From: Xestospongia muta | Taxonomy: Eukaryota > Porifera > Demospongiae > Haplosclerida > Petrosiidae | DNA length: 64,000 bases | Assembly (NCBI GenBank): GCA_963693285.1 | Contig: OY848918.1 | Span: 2,053,501 to 2,117,500, forward strand | Direction: 5' to 3' | In this document: positions 23,861 through 37,316 of the stretch, in pieces | Layout of the letters: each line of letters begins with the position of its first letter | Position numbering within the stretch: the first letter of the stretch is position 1 | The notes under the pieces: generated by a model | Databases searched by the model: none | Told to the model about the DNA's origin: nothing | What the model saw: only the letters and a program-made list of their open reading frames with translations | Position numbers and translations under genes: made by a program

Positions 23861-24124
23861 GGAACAGTGATAATGACCTACTGCAAGTACTAATAATTTG
23901 ATTTACAACTTTCATTTTCTGTTTTCTACACATGCACACACACTCTTCATTTAACTATCCATTAGTTGGTCCTATTCCTACCTAAATAGTTTTAACCCCC
24001 ACACCTAAAACAAGTAAGGAACAACATGCAACGCAAACTACAATCTCTTCAGCTACTTCTACTACATCAACATTATCTATCATTTATGGAGTGATCAGTT
24101 TATTCTATTGCTCATTATTATCTA
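23820..24124 (+). pseudogene. C3: 3'-terminal remnant of a C-type gene
   Basis: Counterpart of C2: stalk exons near 23,820-23,850 and 23,967-24,012 and a last exon near 24,051-24,124. The stalk has TAA in the place of a coding triplet (CCTACCTAAATAG), and one base is lost in the hydrophobic end (AGTTTATTCTATTG against AGTTTTACTCTATTG). More decayed than C2. Confidence 0.6.
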
Positions 24125-25704
24125 AATATGACAAATTATAAAATTATGTTGTTCATGTAATGATAATTACAATGTTGTGTTTAATTTTTAAATAATGAGT
24201 AGTGATGAAATAATGTTTAAACAAAATATATATGATATTTATTCAAGAGTTGATAGTTCAATGATGAGTAGAATTTGTAAAGATAATAAATTTACAACAT
24301 AATCAGTTATATCTTGATATGTCATTGATGAGTACTTTTTAAATGTAAATTATTTATGGTAGAATTAATATATGTTATCTTGGTCCTTTGTAATTAATTA
24401 TGATCAAATGACTATAATATTGATAATTTGTATTATAGAAGATATATTGATGGTGAAGTCAAGTAGTGATTAATTATACTGAGTTGTAGGAGTTATTAGT
24501 GAGATCTCTGTACACACAGTAAGTAAAAAGATCAAAGTAACTGAAATATTTCAAACACGTCGCTATTATAGTCATGTGATCACGATTAATCGGTAAGGAT
24601 TTATCAAGATAACGTATATTAACTCTACCACATAATGGTCCACATATAAAAGTTCTCTCCATTAATATGAATGACTTATCAAGAAATAACTGATTAGATA
24701 GTAATAATTTATTAGTTTCTCTACACACGTAACTCATCATTGAACTAACAACACTTGAATATATATCATTTATTAGTTTGTTTAAACATTATTTCATTCA
24801 CAACTCATTAAAGTTAAACATGATATTGTTATTATCATGTCAGAGATAAATTCAAATTTGTTGAGGTATAAACAACTACTGGATAGTTGAATGAAAAGGT
24901 GTTTGTGAGTGTATAATATGGGAGGAACAGAGAATTAAGTTATAAATTAAAATATTTATGTTAATAAACATTAACAGAACTAAGACTAATTCTTATGTAT
25001 TATTAACAAAGTTATAATGTTTAGGTGTAATAAATGTTCTACCTGTAACTCATCAATTCTGTTGTAGTTAAACAATTATTGGATAATCTAGAGAGAGTAT
25101 ATAAAAAATGTCAGTAAAAATATTTGTTGTCAACTATTTCATTTGTGATCTAAAGTTTTGTTTTGCTATCTTGTGCTATACATTGACTTACTAAGGTTTT
25201 TCATTATGTTCTCATTATTGTCTCATTAACTTTATTAGTAATTGTGATATTAACTGTTAAAGAAGTACTATCTGTTGGTTGGGAGAACAGTGACTCCACA
25301 TTTAATGGGATAATAGAATTGGTTTGACGAGAACATGTTTGTTCATTCCAGCGTTCTCATTGATGACAATACTTTGTGTGGGAGCTTACTACTCTTCTAT
25401 TTTGACAATGTTGTTGTCACATATTTCATTACACTTCGTAGCCAAACTCAGTTATACTGACAATCTGTAATATATAGAGTATATATTAATGATGTAATCA
25501 AGTGGTAACCAATCATGTATAATATTATTATAATACTTGTATTACTACAAAATGCAAACAGTAGCCAACAAAACGTACCAAGAAAGTTGTAACAGGAATT
25601 AAGTAAAATACTATGATATATGTATATGATTATTACCATAAATCTTATCATTAACTAAGTTGTTGCAGTTATTAGTGAGATCTCTGGATTATATATATTT
25701 GAGA
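24125..25704 (-). repeat. Inverted R1 repeat and 5' flank of A3
   Basis: Second-unit copy of 10,195-11,779. The minus-strand R1 open stretch at 24,474-24,740 is nearly identical to 10,545-10,811. The remainder is A-gene 5' flank. No exon supported. Confidence 0.5.
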
Positions 25705-27425
25705 ATGTATTGTTCTCAGAGTCTACTACATCTTATCTTCTTTGCTCTACTGCTATTAATACCAAGGAATATTGTAGCTACTGATTTTTGTAGTAAGAGT
25801 CACTGATATAATAGTGGCATGTTTGATATGTTTGAGTGCTCAATATAATATCATTAGTATTAGTATTTGGGGATTCATCTCTAACTATTGTATGATGACA
25901 ACGCTGACATAATAGAATTGTAGTAATGAGACAATTCTTGCCTGCATAAGACACAATGTAAGCACTAGTATATTTAACCTCTTGTAAGAATATCAAAAAG
26001 AATTTTAGTTTTCTGATTTTATTACTTACTGTGTGTAGTTTGTGTGGGAGCTTACTACTATTTTATTATGACAACATTGTCATCATACATTCAAGTACGC
26101 TTCATAGCCAAACTCAGTTATACTGACATAATCAAGTGGTAACTAATCAAATTATTATTATAATACTTGTATTACTAGATAATACAAACTGCAGCCAAAA
26201 AAAAACAGGAAATAAAGTGTGCCAGAAAATAAATTGTAACAGGAAATAAGTAAAATACTATGCTATGTATGCATGTGATTATTACTATAAAAGTAATTGT
26301 TAAACTGAGTTCTAGCAGTTATTAGTAAGATCTCTACTGGATTATATATGTGAGAATGCCTTGTTCTCAGAGTCCACTACATCTTATTTTCTTTACTCTA
26401 CTGCTATTAATACCAAGGAATATTGTAGCTACTGATTTTTGTAGTAAGTGTCACTAAATATTAATATTGAAGTATATATGTCATAATATCCTATGTACAC
26501 AGTTATACTATGATTACAACATTACTTTAGTGTAATAATATCTTTTATTATAGATCCAATTCTTCATAATCTACCTGATACAATTGTTGCTTTTATAAAT
26601 GAGAAAGTCTTTCTCACCTGTGAAGTGTCCACAACAGGATCTGGTGATAATACTGATCTTATAATAGATAATATACATAGTGTTGGAGCAAATAGTATGA
26701 TTGATGCTATGTATCATGCTAGGAATATCACTTGGACATATTTTAGTTCTGATCCTAATGATGAAAAAACTGGATACAATATAACAATAATTGCTGGAGA
26801 AAATAACAATGGTACTACATTTCAATGTCGAGTTGACAATTGTGCCACAAAGAAAGCAACGCTAATTGTTGTAAATGGTACAATATTTGTAACTTAGAAT
26901 AATATGATGTTTATTTGTTTTCTTTTTAGCTCTGTCATCTACTCCTTATCCTTCCACTGTTCAGTTTCTCAACACTACTGCCATCTCCCTCTTCAAAATC
27001 ACCTCAATTATAAACACTCCTTCTTTGTCAGACTATTCAGTAGTTTTTACTACCTCAATATCTTCACACACTACAAGTAATGAACACTGTACAACATAAA
27101 CTGTGTTATCTCTCACTTCTCTTATATCAGTCCCTTCAGTTATTCCAACTCCAAATACAGCTGGTAATAATGCTGATTTATTTGTCTATATTTATGGATT
27201 GTCTGTTGGTATTGTTCTACTGATCATCATCATCATTATTGTAATAATATCAGTGATATATATTATAAAATGTCATACTAAAAGTGAGTCCAATATATTG
27301 TATATAGTGATGACAATGTATACTGTATTCATTTTTTAATCTATCTCCTTCATTTCATAGCCAAACCTACTTCAGAAACAAGTGAATATAGTAACATTTG
27401 TTATCATGATTATAAAGTGTGTTGA
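25705..27425 (+). CDS. Gene A3: Ig-domain receptor with ITIM-like short tail and two leader exons
   Basis: Near-identical to A2. Leader exons 25705-25792 and 26356-26443, then 26554-26877 (Ig, 324 bases), 26930-27076, 27131-27283 (transmembrane) and 27361-27425 (tail ending in TGA). All are in phase, giving 258 residues with the second leader. The Ig domain differs from A2 at very few residues. The FN3-stub exon differs more (NTTAISLFKI against NTTGLSLFKI). The tail keeps SEYSNI. Twin leader exons are conserved, so alternative promoters or leaders are possible. Confidence 0.75.
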
Positions 27426-28039
27426 AACAAATATCTTCTACTAAAGACAACTTAGTAATGCAAAATATTAATATTTTCTACTTTAACAAGTTATTATATA
27501 TCAATTGTCTATTTATTTACTTATTTTTTCATTTATGATTTAAGTAATGATTATAAGACTAAAATGTTTCCGTAGTGTCATAAAATCAAAGGACAGTCTT
27601 TAAATGTTAGTATACTATATGGGAATTAATGGTAGTAACAGATTGTTTGTTATTTCACTAACTGTAAGTGAACTGAACACAACTATTGCTTAGAGTCAAA
27701 CCTTATTATACATTGTTGACATTATATTGTGCAGTTCCAAGAATATTTTGTACATAACATTGTACTTTGTATTATTAACAATGCCATTGGTGTAATACTA
27801 ATTAATTTATGGATTCTTTGTCTTTGAAAAGTTAATTTGTTATATTAAAGAAGCCAATTATTGACTAACAACACAAGCCATATCTGTAATTAATGGAAAA
27901 TATGGTTACTTCATTTATTATGGCAGTTACCAGGCAACCATCTTCTGAATAACTATTACTAAGTAAATGATGTAAATCTAGACTTCCACACAATGTTTAT
28001 ATCCATATATATAATAGCTCAGAACTCTAGTCTCAGAAG
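27426..28039. other. 3' flank of A3
   Basis: Copy of 13,505-14,104. Nothing coding seen. Confidence 0.5.
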
Positions 28040-28850
28040 AATACACTAAAGAAGAAGGAATTATGCTTTCTCATTCTTTGGTTCCTAATATGGACTACAA
28101 GAGGGCAAGGTAATAAAGTACACAGTTTGTATATTCCTCTCAAAATTCCTACTCTTACTACTTCATAGTTATTGAGAGCCCACATTCACAGGTTGCTCTA
28201 CCTGATACTAATGTGACATTTACTTGTAGAGGTAGAAGTAGTTACAGTATTCTTTACTTTGAGAAACCAGACACTAATCCTGATCCATCTTTTGTCAAAA
28301 AATAACCTCAATGATCACAGTGTCTTCATTAAGTTGGGTCATCCAGTCATTTGGGTCCAATTATTTTCTATGGGCTATTCGAGTTCTTGGTACTCCTGAA
28401 AATAACATTACATAATTTTTCTGCTGATTTGTTGGACTTGAAGAATCATATGACACTGACAGATCAGTATTGACTGTTGCTCATGGTAAGTTATAATTTA
28501 AAACAAAATTATAATTGTAAAGATATCTTGAAACTTCAAGATTTATGCTCAGTATTGTGTACATGTAATGATCTCCTCTCATTTAGAAATTCTATCTTCT
28601 CCTGGTACACCTCAATTGTCAATGAGTTCATTCTGTTAACAACTACAATGTTTCCATTACTAATACTACTACTGGTATTACTACTATAAATATCACTCAT
28701 AATAATGTATTAATATTGTCTTGTGATGGACAACTACTGGATCAATGTGATACACTGGAAATAGTAGTTACAGCTAATACTGATGTGGGTTCTACAGCTA
28801 GTAGCATATTTCTGAATTCCCTAGAAACCTAATGTTTGTTCATATCAAGG
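28040..28850 (+). pseudogene. B-type receptor pseudogene, uninterrupted copy
   Basis: Same lesions as 14,105-15,890: leader without its ATG, an Ig exon with frame loss near 28,295 and stops, and an FN3 exon missing its middle. The 956-base insertion is absent. It keeps a normal GTAATA donor after the leader. It ends in the first codons of exon 5 (28,825-28,850). Confidence 0.75.
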
Positions 28851-29519
28851 TATGGTTATTTATTTATTTGATTTTTGATTCAAACAATGATATATAAATT
28901 AAGGGACAGTCATTAAATTTAGTACATCATGTGGCAAATAAAGACACTAATAGTTTATTACTTGTTCCACTAACAGTAAGTGAACTAAACATAATAATAA
29001 TATTACATTATTATATGTAATGTTGATATCTTATATACTTATATAACTATGATGACTGTTTTATAATATGATATAGTTATTGTATCAACAGTCCTAGGAA
29101 CAAACTAGAGATAGTGTTCCTTCATACATCTCACAATTCTTTAAGCCTTGAGTCTCTGTTTTATTACTGCTTATTATTTTAGTCTTAATAAAAAGATTGC
29201 TTATTAGTTGCTTTAAGTATTGTGTTGTAGTCCAATAGCAATACAAATACAAGTAGTCCAATAGCAATACAAGATTGATTATTGGTTGCTTCATTTATTG
29301 TGCTGTAGTCCTACAAAGTCACACAATGTTCCAACACTGTAATAAATAAGTGCCTTAGATATTATTTATTCACTTAGGTGTTTTTCTCCAATTATATTCA
29401 TAGGTCTAGCTTGGCTAGAGTATTGTTATACCATAAGGAATACAGTCATATTGACTATATGAAGTTATGTGTGTATCTGTAAATGATGAGTAGAATAAAA
29501 CTGGTCACTATATAAAGTT
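28845..29519. repeat. Repeat block and spacer
   Basis: Third copy of the 6340-6720 block. A short tandem duplication, GTCCAATAGCAATACAA, occurs twice at 29,230-29,272. No exon supported. Confidence 0.55.
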
Positions 29520-31127
29520 TATTGTTAATTAACCACAAAATGACAATAACAACATGTGACAGTTCAGTATGAATTTGAATGGACAAAACAATGTTAAGAC
29601 AAGGAATGAAACTGATATTCAATAATTATTGATAATATTATCATTGTAATAGTATATATTATGTTGATAATGAACTGCTGCTAGCTAATCTTGTTTCTCA
29701 CTGTCTCATGATTAATGGAAAAGGAGTTCAGCTGTGGACAGCTATCATCCTATATCTCATTTATCATAAGTTTATATTTCCATCCTTTCATCTATCCATC
29801 CATTATCTATACAATTAATTCATCCATTCATCCGTAACATTAAAAATATACATATTCTAATTTACTTGCCGTCTTCTACTCTTACACAGACACACTCCCA
29901 TAACCACAGTCACCAGTATCAGACCAATCAATACTGTCACTAATATACCAATATCTGCTTTAACACCATAGACCACTGAAATAAGCAATGAATATCATTT
30001 AAAACAGCATTCACTAAATTGCTTGTCTTTAGGAATTTCCTGTTTGCAAATTTATGTTTGCAGGCATTAATTAACATGCCAACACTTATTATTGTTTACA
30101 CAGAATTATTGTCCAACTTAGAGAGTAGAACTTGTAACTGTTATACTTCTCCTCTCTTTGTCAAATTATTGTAAACACTAAGTTAGCCTTGTGAAGTGAG
30201 CCTAAACTAATAAATGTGTTTGTATTATAATCGTATATAAAGTAGATGTATTTTATAGTATTAAGCCTATGATTTGTGTATTATATATATAGTAGTAGTA
30301 GTAGTATATGAGTTATTGTTTAAAGTGTGGACTTACCAGATTGAAATAAACTGATTATTGGAGATGTTATTTTTGGAGATAATGCTGGAACACTAGAGGA
30401 GCATACAATGTAGTTAGTGCTAGTGATTGTAGTAATGATGATAGAGGTTGTTGTATGAAGTAGTTGTGATGACACATTACATGATATAGAAAATGTATTT
30501 GAGTGATACAGTTGATGTGCAAATGATATCATAACAACTAATACAATCACATGTTGGTTCTATGTCATCATTGGTAAATAGTTCAGAAGAGCTGAGAAAG
30601 ACTTCATGAATGGAACTGAATAACAGTCGTTACCATAGTAACAATATTTGTGTTGATAATTGGCTTGGTGGATGGGACAGTACATTTTAGGACAGGCATA
30701 ATGTCACATTATTTTACTAACAAGGTTAGTAGTTTCCTGAATACAACTTGGTTCTGAACTTCTACAGGCAACAGTGTACATACATGAAGTTAAATTATAT
30801 GCAGGTAGACATTTTGGATGGTCACAGGTTGTTATTGATCTGAACTGCTCATACAAGTTTTAGTGACTACCTAATTTGTGATAATGCTAAATGTATTGCC
30901 ACCATTGAGTAGTATAACTGGAAGAGCACATGACACTGTATATGATATGTAGATACCATCATCAGTAGATGAACTATGACAAGAAGTATCTTACTTTATT
31001 TCCAATGTGCTATGATCAGTGATAATGAGCTTTACTAAATTACCTACAATCACTGTAGTTGTTCTGGACATTCAGAAAATACCTCTATTGCAGTAATGGC
31101 CATCAGTAGTAGAAAGAACACAATCAT
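29520..31127 (-). pseudogene. D1': second-unit copy of decayed D1
   Basis: Carries the lost donor after the leader and the ectodomain stops of D1. Stalk stretch 30,334-30,550 and transmembrane exon near 29,870-29,985 remain readable. Confidence 0.7.
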
Positions 31128-31503
31128 TGTTAATCAACCTCTAAGATCTAACTGCAGATTGAGCCACACCTCTTTTTATAGTTGTAGTAACACATATGAT
31201 GTCAGTATTCAAATAGTGAGTCTAATATACTTCTCTTATTATGGTATGCATATAAGTTAATACATATTAAACACTTAATAACAAAACATGTAATATATAT
31301 TTATATCTCCATTGAGTATATTGTCAAGCTTACATCAGACAAATTAAAGATCATTGTATAGTAATACTCAATATGCTATAATACAGTGACTGTTTCTAAA
31401 AGACAACTTTATGAACATATTAGTTATTAACTGACTGTTATGCATTATTATGATGAGTTGTGAATAAAACATAAACTGATATTTAACATTTGTTGTTGTC
31501 ATA

Positions 31504-33074
31504 TTACATTGATGATGAACTGCTATCACTTGGCATTGTCTCATGATCAATAACATAAGATGATTTATTTTGTGGGTAATTCTCATCATGTTGCTCTGGA
31601 GTTAAACAAGCATCTCTTGTTTGATTATTAACAAAGAATTGACCAGCAGCACACTTAAAAAGAAAAAAATGTAATTTTGATAATCATTCATTGAAAATTA
31701 TCTATTTTTATCCATTCGTCTATCTATACCTTAGAAACTTTTTCCTTGCCCATTTGTTGTTTTTTACTCCTACACAGACACACTCCCATAACTACAATCA
31801 CCAGTATCAGACCAATCAATACTGTCACTAATATACCAATACCAGCTTCAACACCATAGACCACTGAAATAAACAATAAATTTTATTAACACACAATTAA
31901 TTATATCAAATAGCCGTATGGGTCATTTCCTATAGGGATAATTTCTCAGCAATAAAAATAGCACTCTATTATATTCAAAAACATTTCATTCATTTTAATT
32001 TGTTTATCTAGTTATAACATACTGAGAGTAATGTTTGTTTTAATACACTCCTCCTCAAATTGTTAAACTACTGAGCCATCAAGTTGACAACAGAGCTTTA
32101 AGTAATATATACCTAGTACTGTAGTATCTATTGGTCATGATCAGTAAATGTGACTGGTACTATAACAATACTTGATGTATATAGCGTATTAGTAATATTG
32201 GGTAATTATGGGCTTACCAGATTGAGGCAAACTGATTGTGGGAAATGTTACTTCTGGAGATAATACTGGAATACTAGAGGAGTATATACTGTAGGTAGTG
32301 CTAGTGATTGTAGTAGTGATGATAGAGGTTGTTGTATGAGGTGATTGTGATGACATATTACATGATACAGAAGTAGGTATTAGAGATACAGTTGATGTAC
32401 TAACGATATCATAAAATCTAGTACAATCACATGTTGATTCTATGTCATCACTGGTAAGTAGTTCAGAACAGCTGCAAGGAAGGACTTCAAGAATGGATGA
32501 AGTAACAGTTGTTGCCATGGTAACAGTAGTCGTGTTGGAAAGTACCTTGGTGACAGTGGTGGATGGAACAGAACATTTTGGGACAGGCATATTATTGCAT
32601 TCTTTTAATAACAAGGTTTTTTCTGTTTTTTGAGTACAACTTGGTTTTGAACTTTTGCAAGCAACAGTGTATATACATGAAGTTAACTTGTATGTAGGAA
32701 TAAAGCCTTCTTTTTTAAAAGTGATATTAATAGATGGATCAGGAGTGACTGGACATGGTAGAATGTTACAGTTAGTATTCACATTAGAACTGTTCATACA
32801 AGTTTTAGTCTCTACCTCATTTGTGATAAAATTTAAAGTATTTTTATCATTGAGTATTATAACTGGAAGTCCACATGATACTGTACATGATATTGATATG
32901 TAAGTACTATTGTTAGTGGAATTATGACAATCAGTTTCTGATTTGATGTCTAGAACAGCTACAGAGATAGAGAGATAAAGTTTATTAAAGATCAACTGTA
33001 GTAACATTACCTGGACACTCAGAAGATACTTGTAGTACAGAAACAATTATCAGTAATAGAAGGAGTGCAGCCAT
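31504..33074 (-). CDS. Gene D2': Cys-rich, mucin-stalked type I membrane protein
   Basis: Exons 33011-33074, 32218-32958, 31730-31863 and 31504-31653, with the same lengths and phases as D2, give an intact 362-residue protein. Cysteine pattern, stalk, membrane helix and SSYVID tail are kept. Differences from D2 are scattered substitutions, for example in the stalk (SPHTTTSIITT against PPHTTTPTITT) and Cys for Tyr at the first tail residue. Retention of an open frame in both copies while neighbouring D1 and D4 have decayed suggests the D2 pair is functional. Confidence 0.8.
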
Positions 33075-33181
33075 AATTTAGGATCAACTTCTGTGCTCTA
33101 ACAGTAGTTGCTAACTATAACTAACTGCAGACTCAGCCACACCTAGTATACGGAATATGCATTTTATTATGTTTCAGTATA

Positions 33182-33201
33182 CGATCGTTCACTATAACCA
33201 C
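33182..33201. promoter_or_regulatory. Conserved divergent-promoter box, copy 2
   Basis: Same box as 20141-20160, followed here by CACGTG, an E-box palindrome. It lies between D2' (minus) and E2 (plus). Confidence 0.5.
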
Positions 33202-33927
33202 GTGTGGATGTTAGCAACAAAGAAACTATCATCTTTTAAGTAAATATGTGCAAAAACGTAATTTTGTATAAGAGCCACTAGTATTTTAACAAGCATATTA
33301 TTTTTACTTTATTATGTATCACTGTTAAGTAAGTGTTAAAATATCAGTGTTAAATAAGTGTTAAGATATCAGTGTTAAATCAATGTTAAGATATCAATGT
33401 TTAGAGAAATTGATTAAACATAATGTGTTTAACACACTCAATAATATTGAATCTGTTTTATCACTGTTCCAAAACAAAATTAATTACTTTTGTTATTTAG
33501 ACTCTAAAAGAATGAATAATAGATAGTATAAATTCACACGTTAACATTCGGTGATTATGTTGAAGCTGGTGATAACATTGATTCATTGAAGCTCAATTCA
33601 ATTAACTTGTAAGAGAATAAAGTAATACAAGTCTTTAGAATGAAAGAATTATGTCTATTATGTCTTCCTTTTCTTTCATTTCTAATAGTAACTACAACAG
33701 GGTAATTTAAAGTACACTGATTATACCAGTCAATAATAATAATAATAATAGTTAATAGTAACTACAATAATAACAATTGCCTTTCTATAATAATAGGTAC
33801 AATTCTATTGTTGTTACTTCTCTTCATACTCCATCAAATGTAATCTAATCAACATTGTCAACCAAACCAAGCAAGTGATCAAGGACTACACCACATTGAG
33901 CTAGTGTATTTATTAATAGTTTGGTTT

Positions 33928-34054
33928 GGTTGACAATATGGACCATCTTCAACTTGTACAGGATAACCATCAGTATAGTTGTTATATATATATATATTAA
34001 CAACTATGCTGATGGTTATCCTGTACAAGTTGAGGATGATCTATATTATCAACC
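33928..34054. repeat. Long hairpin, first copy in E2
   Basis: Same arms and TA-rich loop as 20887-21011. Confidence 0.8.
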
Positions 34055-34118
34055 AATCCAAGCTATTGATCAAGGACTATACCACATTGAGCTAGTGTAT
34101 TTATTAATAGTTTGGTTT

Positions 34119-34243
34119 GGTTGACAATATGGACCATCTTCAACTTGTACAGGATAACCATCAGTATAGTTGTTATATATATATATTAACAACTATGCTG
34201 ATGGTTATCCTGTACAAGTTGAGGATGATCTATATTATCAACC
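34119..34243. repeat. Long hairpin, second copy in E2
   Basis: Tandem duplicate of the preceding hairpin, nearly identical. Confidence 0.8.
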
Positions 34244-34789
34244 AATCCAAGCTATTGATCAAGGACTATACCACATTGAGCTAGTGTATATATAACAATT
34301 ACACTGGTGGTTATCTTGTACAAGTGGAGGATGATCCATATTGTTAACCAAACTAAACTATTGATCAAGGGTGATTATCCTGTACAAGTGAACAATAACA
34401 AAATATAAACAATGATACTAACTATATTACTATATATTATATATAAGTTGTGTAGGTAATTAGTTATATTATTGTGTTTAAAGTAGAAATTACATGCCGT
34501 TTGTGTGCTATATGTATATACCTTAATTCAGCAACCTTTATTACAGTGTAATAGTCATGCTTTTAAATTTTAATTAAAAATTTACTAAATCTAAACAATC
34601 GCTGATGTAATAACTAGTACTGTTAAATATTCTGAAGTAATATCACTTGATTGTTGTTTCATTAGTACATCAACTGCATCACTAACATCTACCTCTATAT
34701 CACAAAATGCTATTACCTAGATACTGATACTATTACCTATAGTAGGATAATAATAGATAATAATATCATTAAAATTATAATTTATTGAC

Positions 34790-35229
34790 ATGTTGGTTCT
34801 ATGTCATCATTTGTAAATAGTTCAGCATAAATTCAACTTGTATGCAGGAATAAATCTTTGTTTTTATACAGTGATATAAATAGCTGGATCAGGAGTGTAT
34901 CTGGACATTTTAGATAATCACAGGTTGTAATTGTACCTGAACTGTTTACACAAGTTTTGATGACTACCTCATTTGTGATAATGCTAAATGTATTTCCATC
35001 ATCGAATAGTATAACTGGAAGAGCACATGATACTGTACATGATATGATATGGATAAATACATTCCAAGTAGATAAATTATGACAGGAGTATCTGATTTGA
35101 TTTTCAGAACAGCTACAGTAATTGTAGAGAATTTAGTAAAATTCATTACTACTAACAATACCTATCTGGACACTCAGGAGATACCTCTATTGCAGTAATG
35201 GCTATAAGTTGTAGAAACAACACAGTCAT
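34790..35229 (-). pseudogene. D4': second-unit copy of the D4 fragment
   Basis: Leader start at 35229 with the same displaced donor and broken ectodomain as D4. Confidence 0.65.
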
Positions 35230-35525
35230 TGTTGATTAACCTCTAAGATCAAGATCTAACTGCAGATTGAGCCACACCTCTTTTTATAGTTGTAGTAACA
35301 CGTGATGTCAGTATATTCAATATGCTATAATACAGTGGTTGTTTCTAAAAGACAACTTTATGAACATATTAGTTATTAACTGACTGTTATACATTATTAT
35401 GATGAGTTGTGAATGAACATAAACTGATATTTAACACAATGTTATTTGTTGTTGTTATATTATTAAATTGATGATGAGCTGCTGGGTAATCTCTCATCAC
35501 TTGTCTTGTGATCAATAATGTAGGA

Positions 35526-37056
35526 TTATACTGGTTGTGGACTATTATTATCTTGTGGTATCAAGCGTTCTAGAGTTAAACTAGTACCACTAGTCTGATC
35601 ATTCTTAAAGAACTGACCTTTTGTAACAGCATACTTTTAAAAAGAAAAAATGTAATTTTAATAATCATTCATTGAACATTTATCTGTACATTCAGCCATT
35701 TATCCATCCATCTATCTATACCACAGAAATCTTTTTCTCATTCCTTTGTTGTCTTTTACTCCTACACAGACACACTCCCATAACCACAATCACCAGTATC
35801 AGACCAATCAATACTGTCACTAATATACCAATACCAGCTTTAACACCATTTTCAACTAAATAAACAATAAATTTTATTAACAAAAAATTAATTATATCAA
35901 ATAGTTGTATGGGCCATCTCCCATACTTTATCATCTATAAAAATACAATTCTATTATATTCAAAAAATTATATTAATTTTAATTTGTTATAGATAGTTTA
36001 ACATACTGAGAGTAATGTTTGTTTTAGTAATGTACTAACATTCCTCCTCAAATTGCTAAAATAGTGAGCCATCAAATTTAACAACAAAGCTTTAAGTAAT
36101 ATATACCTAGTACTATAGTATCTATTGATCATGATCAGTAAATGTGACTGGTACTATAACAATACTTAATGTATATAGTGTATTAGTAATAAAGGGTAAT
36201 TATGGGCTTACCAGATGAACTGATTGTTGGACATGTTATTTCTGGAGTTAATACTAGAACACTAGAGGAACACATACTGTAATTATTGCTAGTGATTGTA
36301 GTGGTAATGGTAGGGGTTGTTTTATGAGGTAGTTGTGATGACATATTACATGATAGCAAAGTAGGTATTAGTGATACAGTTGATGTACTAATGATATCAA
36401 AACAACTAGTACAATCACATGTTGATTCTATGTCATCACTGGTAAATTGTTCTGAACAGGGAAGGACTTCAAAAATGGATGAAGTAACAGTCGTTGCCAC
36501 AGTAACAATAGTTTTACTGAAAATTGGCTTGAAAGCAGTGGTAGGTTGAATAGTACATTTTGGGACAGGCATAATATCACATTCTTTTAATAAAAAGGCT
36601 TTTTCAGCTTTTTGAGTACAATTTGGTTCTGAACTTTTACAGGCAACAGTGTACACACATGAAGTTAACTTGTACATAGGAATAAATCCTTGTTTTAGTA
36701 CAGTGATGTTAATAGATGGATCAGGAATGACTGGACATTCTATATAGTTACAGTTTGTAACCACATTAGAACTGTTCATACAAGTTTTGATGACTACCTC
36801 CTTTGTGATAAAATTTAAAGTACTTTTACCATTGAGTATTATAACTGGAAGACCACATGATACTGTACATGAGATTGATACGTAAGTACTATTGTTAGTA
36901 GAATTATGACAACCAGTTTCTGATTTGATGTCTAGAACAGCTACAGAGATAGAGAGATAAAGTTTATTGAAGATCAACTGTAGTAACAATACCTGGACAC
37001 TCAGTAGATGGTTGCAGTACAGAAAAAGTTATAAGTAGTATAAAGAGGGCAGCCAT
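35526..37056 (-). CDS. Gene D5: Cys-rich, mucin-stalked membrane protein with truncated tail
   Basis: Exons 36993-37056 (leader MAALFILLIT..., ending STECP), 36212-36940 (ectodomain), 35722-35855 (transmembrane), 35526-35633 (tail) join in phase into 344 residues. The ectodomain follows D2 (ISCTVSCGLP, SCVYTVACKSS, STCDCTSCFD) but diverges in the stalk and lacks one CSC pair. The tail ends at TAA (...NNSPQPV), where the orphan copy at 22,230-22,397 reads on through SSYIID to a serine-rich end. D5 has therefore lost the C-terminal tyrosine motif. The divergent partner is the B/E chimera at 37,317; a conserved box at 37,175 lies between them. Confidence 0.75.
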
Positions 37057-37174
37057 ATTGTATGATCAACTTCTATGCTCTAAAGACGGTTGCAAACTAT
37101 AACCTAAGCCACACCTAATATACGGAGTATGCCAGTCATACCAGTATTATTTGTCAATATAATGTTTCAGTACA

Positions 37175-37194
37175 CGATCGTTCACTATAACCAC
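37175..37194. promoter_or_regulatory. Conserved divergent-promoter box, copy 3
   Basis: Box followed by CCACGTGG (E-box palindrome), 119 bases upstream of the D5 ATG and 123 upstream of the B-type leader at 37,317. A segment of about 200 bases around it is duplicated at 38,610-38,800. Confidence 0.55.
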
Positions 37195-37316
37195 GTGGGT
37201 TGATTTCAATGTTATATATATAATTAAGACAAATCAGTCTTCACGTAATAAACATTCTTTACTGAATCTATTTTATGATTGTTTTAGAAGCAAAATTGTG
37301 AAAGGCATCTTAAGAA

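Larger units (their letters stand above)
33640..34395 (+). pseudogene. E2: leader plus repeat tail, broken, with doubled hairpin
   Basis: Second-unit copy of E1: leader at 33640 (MKELCLLCLP...), short hydrophobic exon near 33,797, then tail repeats. A 189-base segment containing the hairpin has been tandemly duplicated (33,866-34,054 and 34,055-34,243), so two hairpins are present. The same stops as E1 interrupt the frame. Confidence 0.55.
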
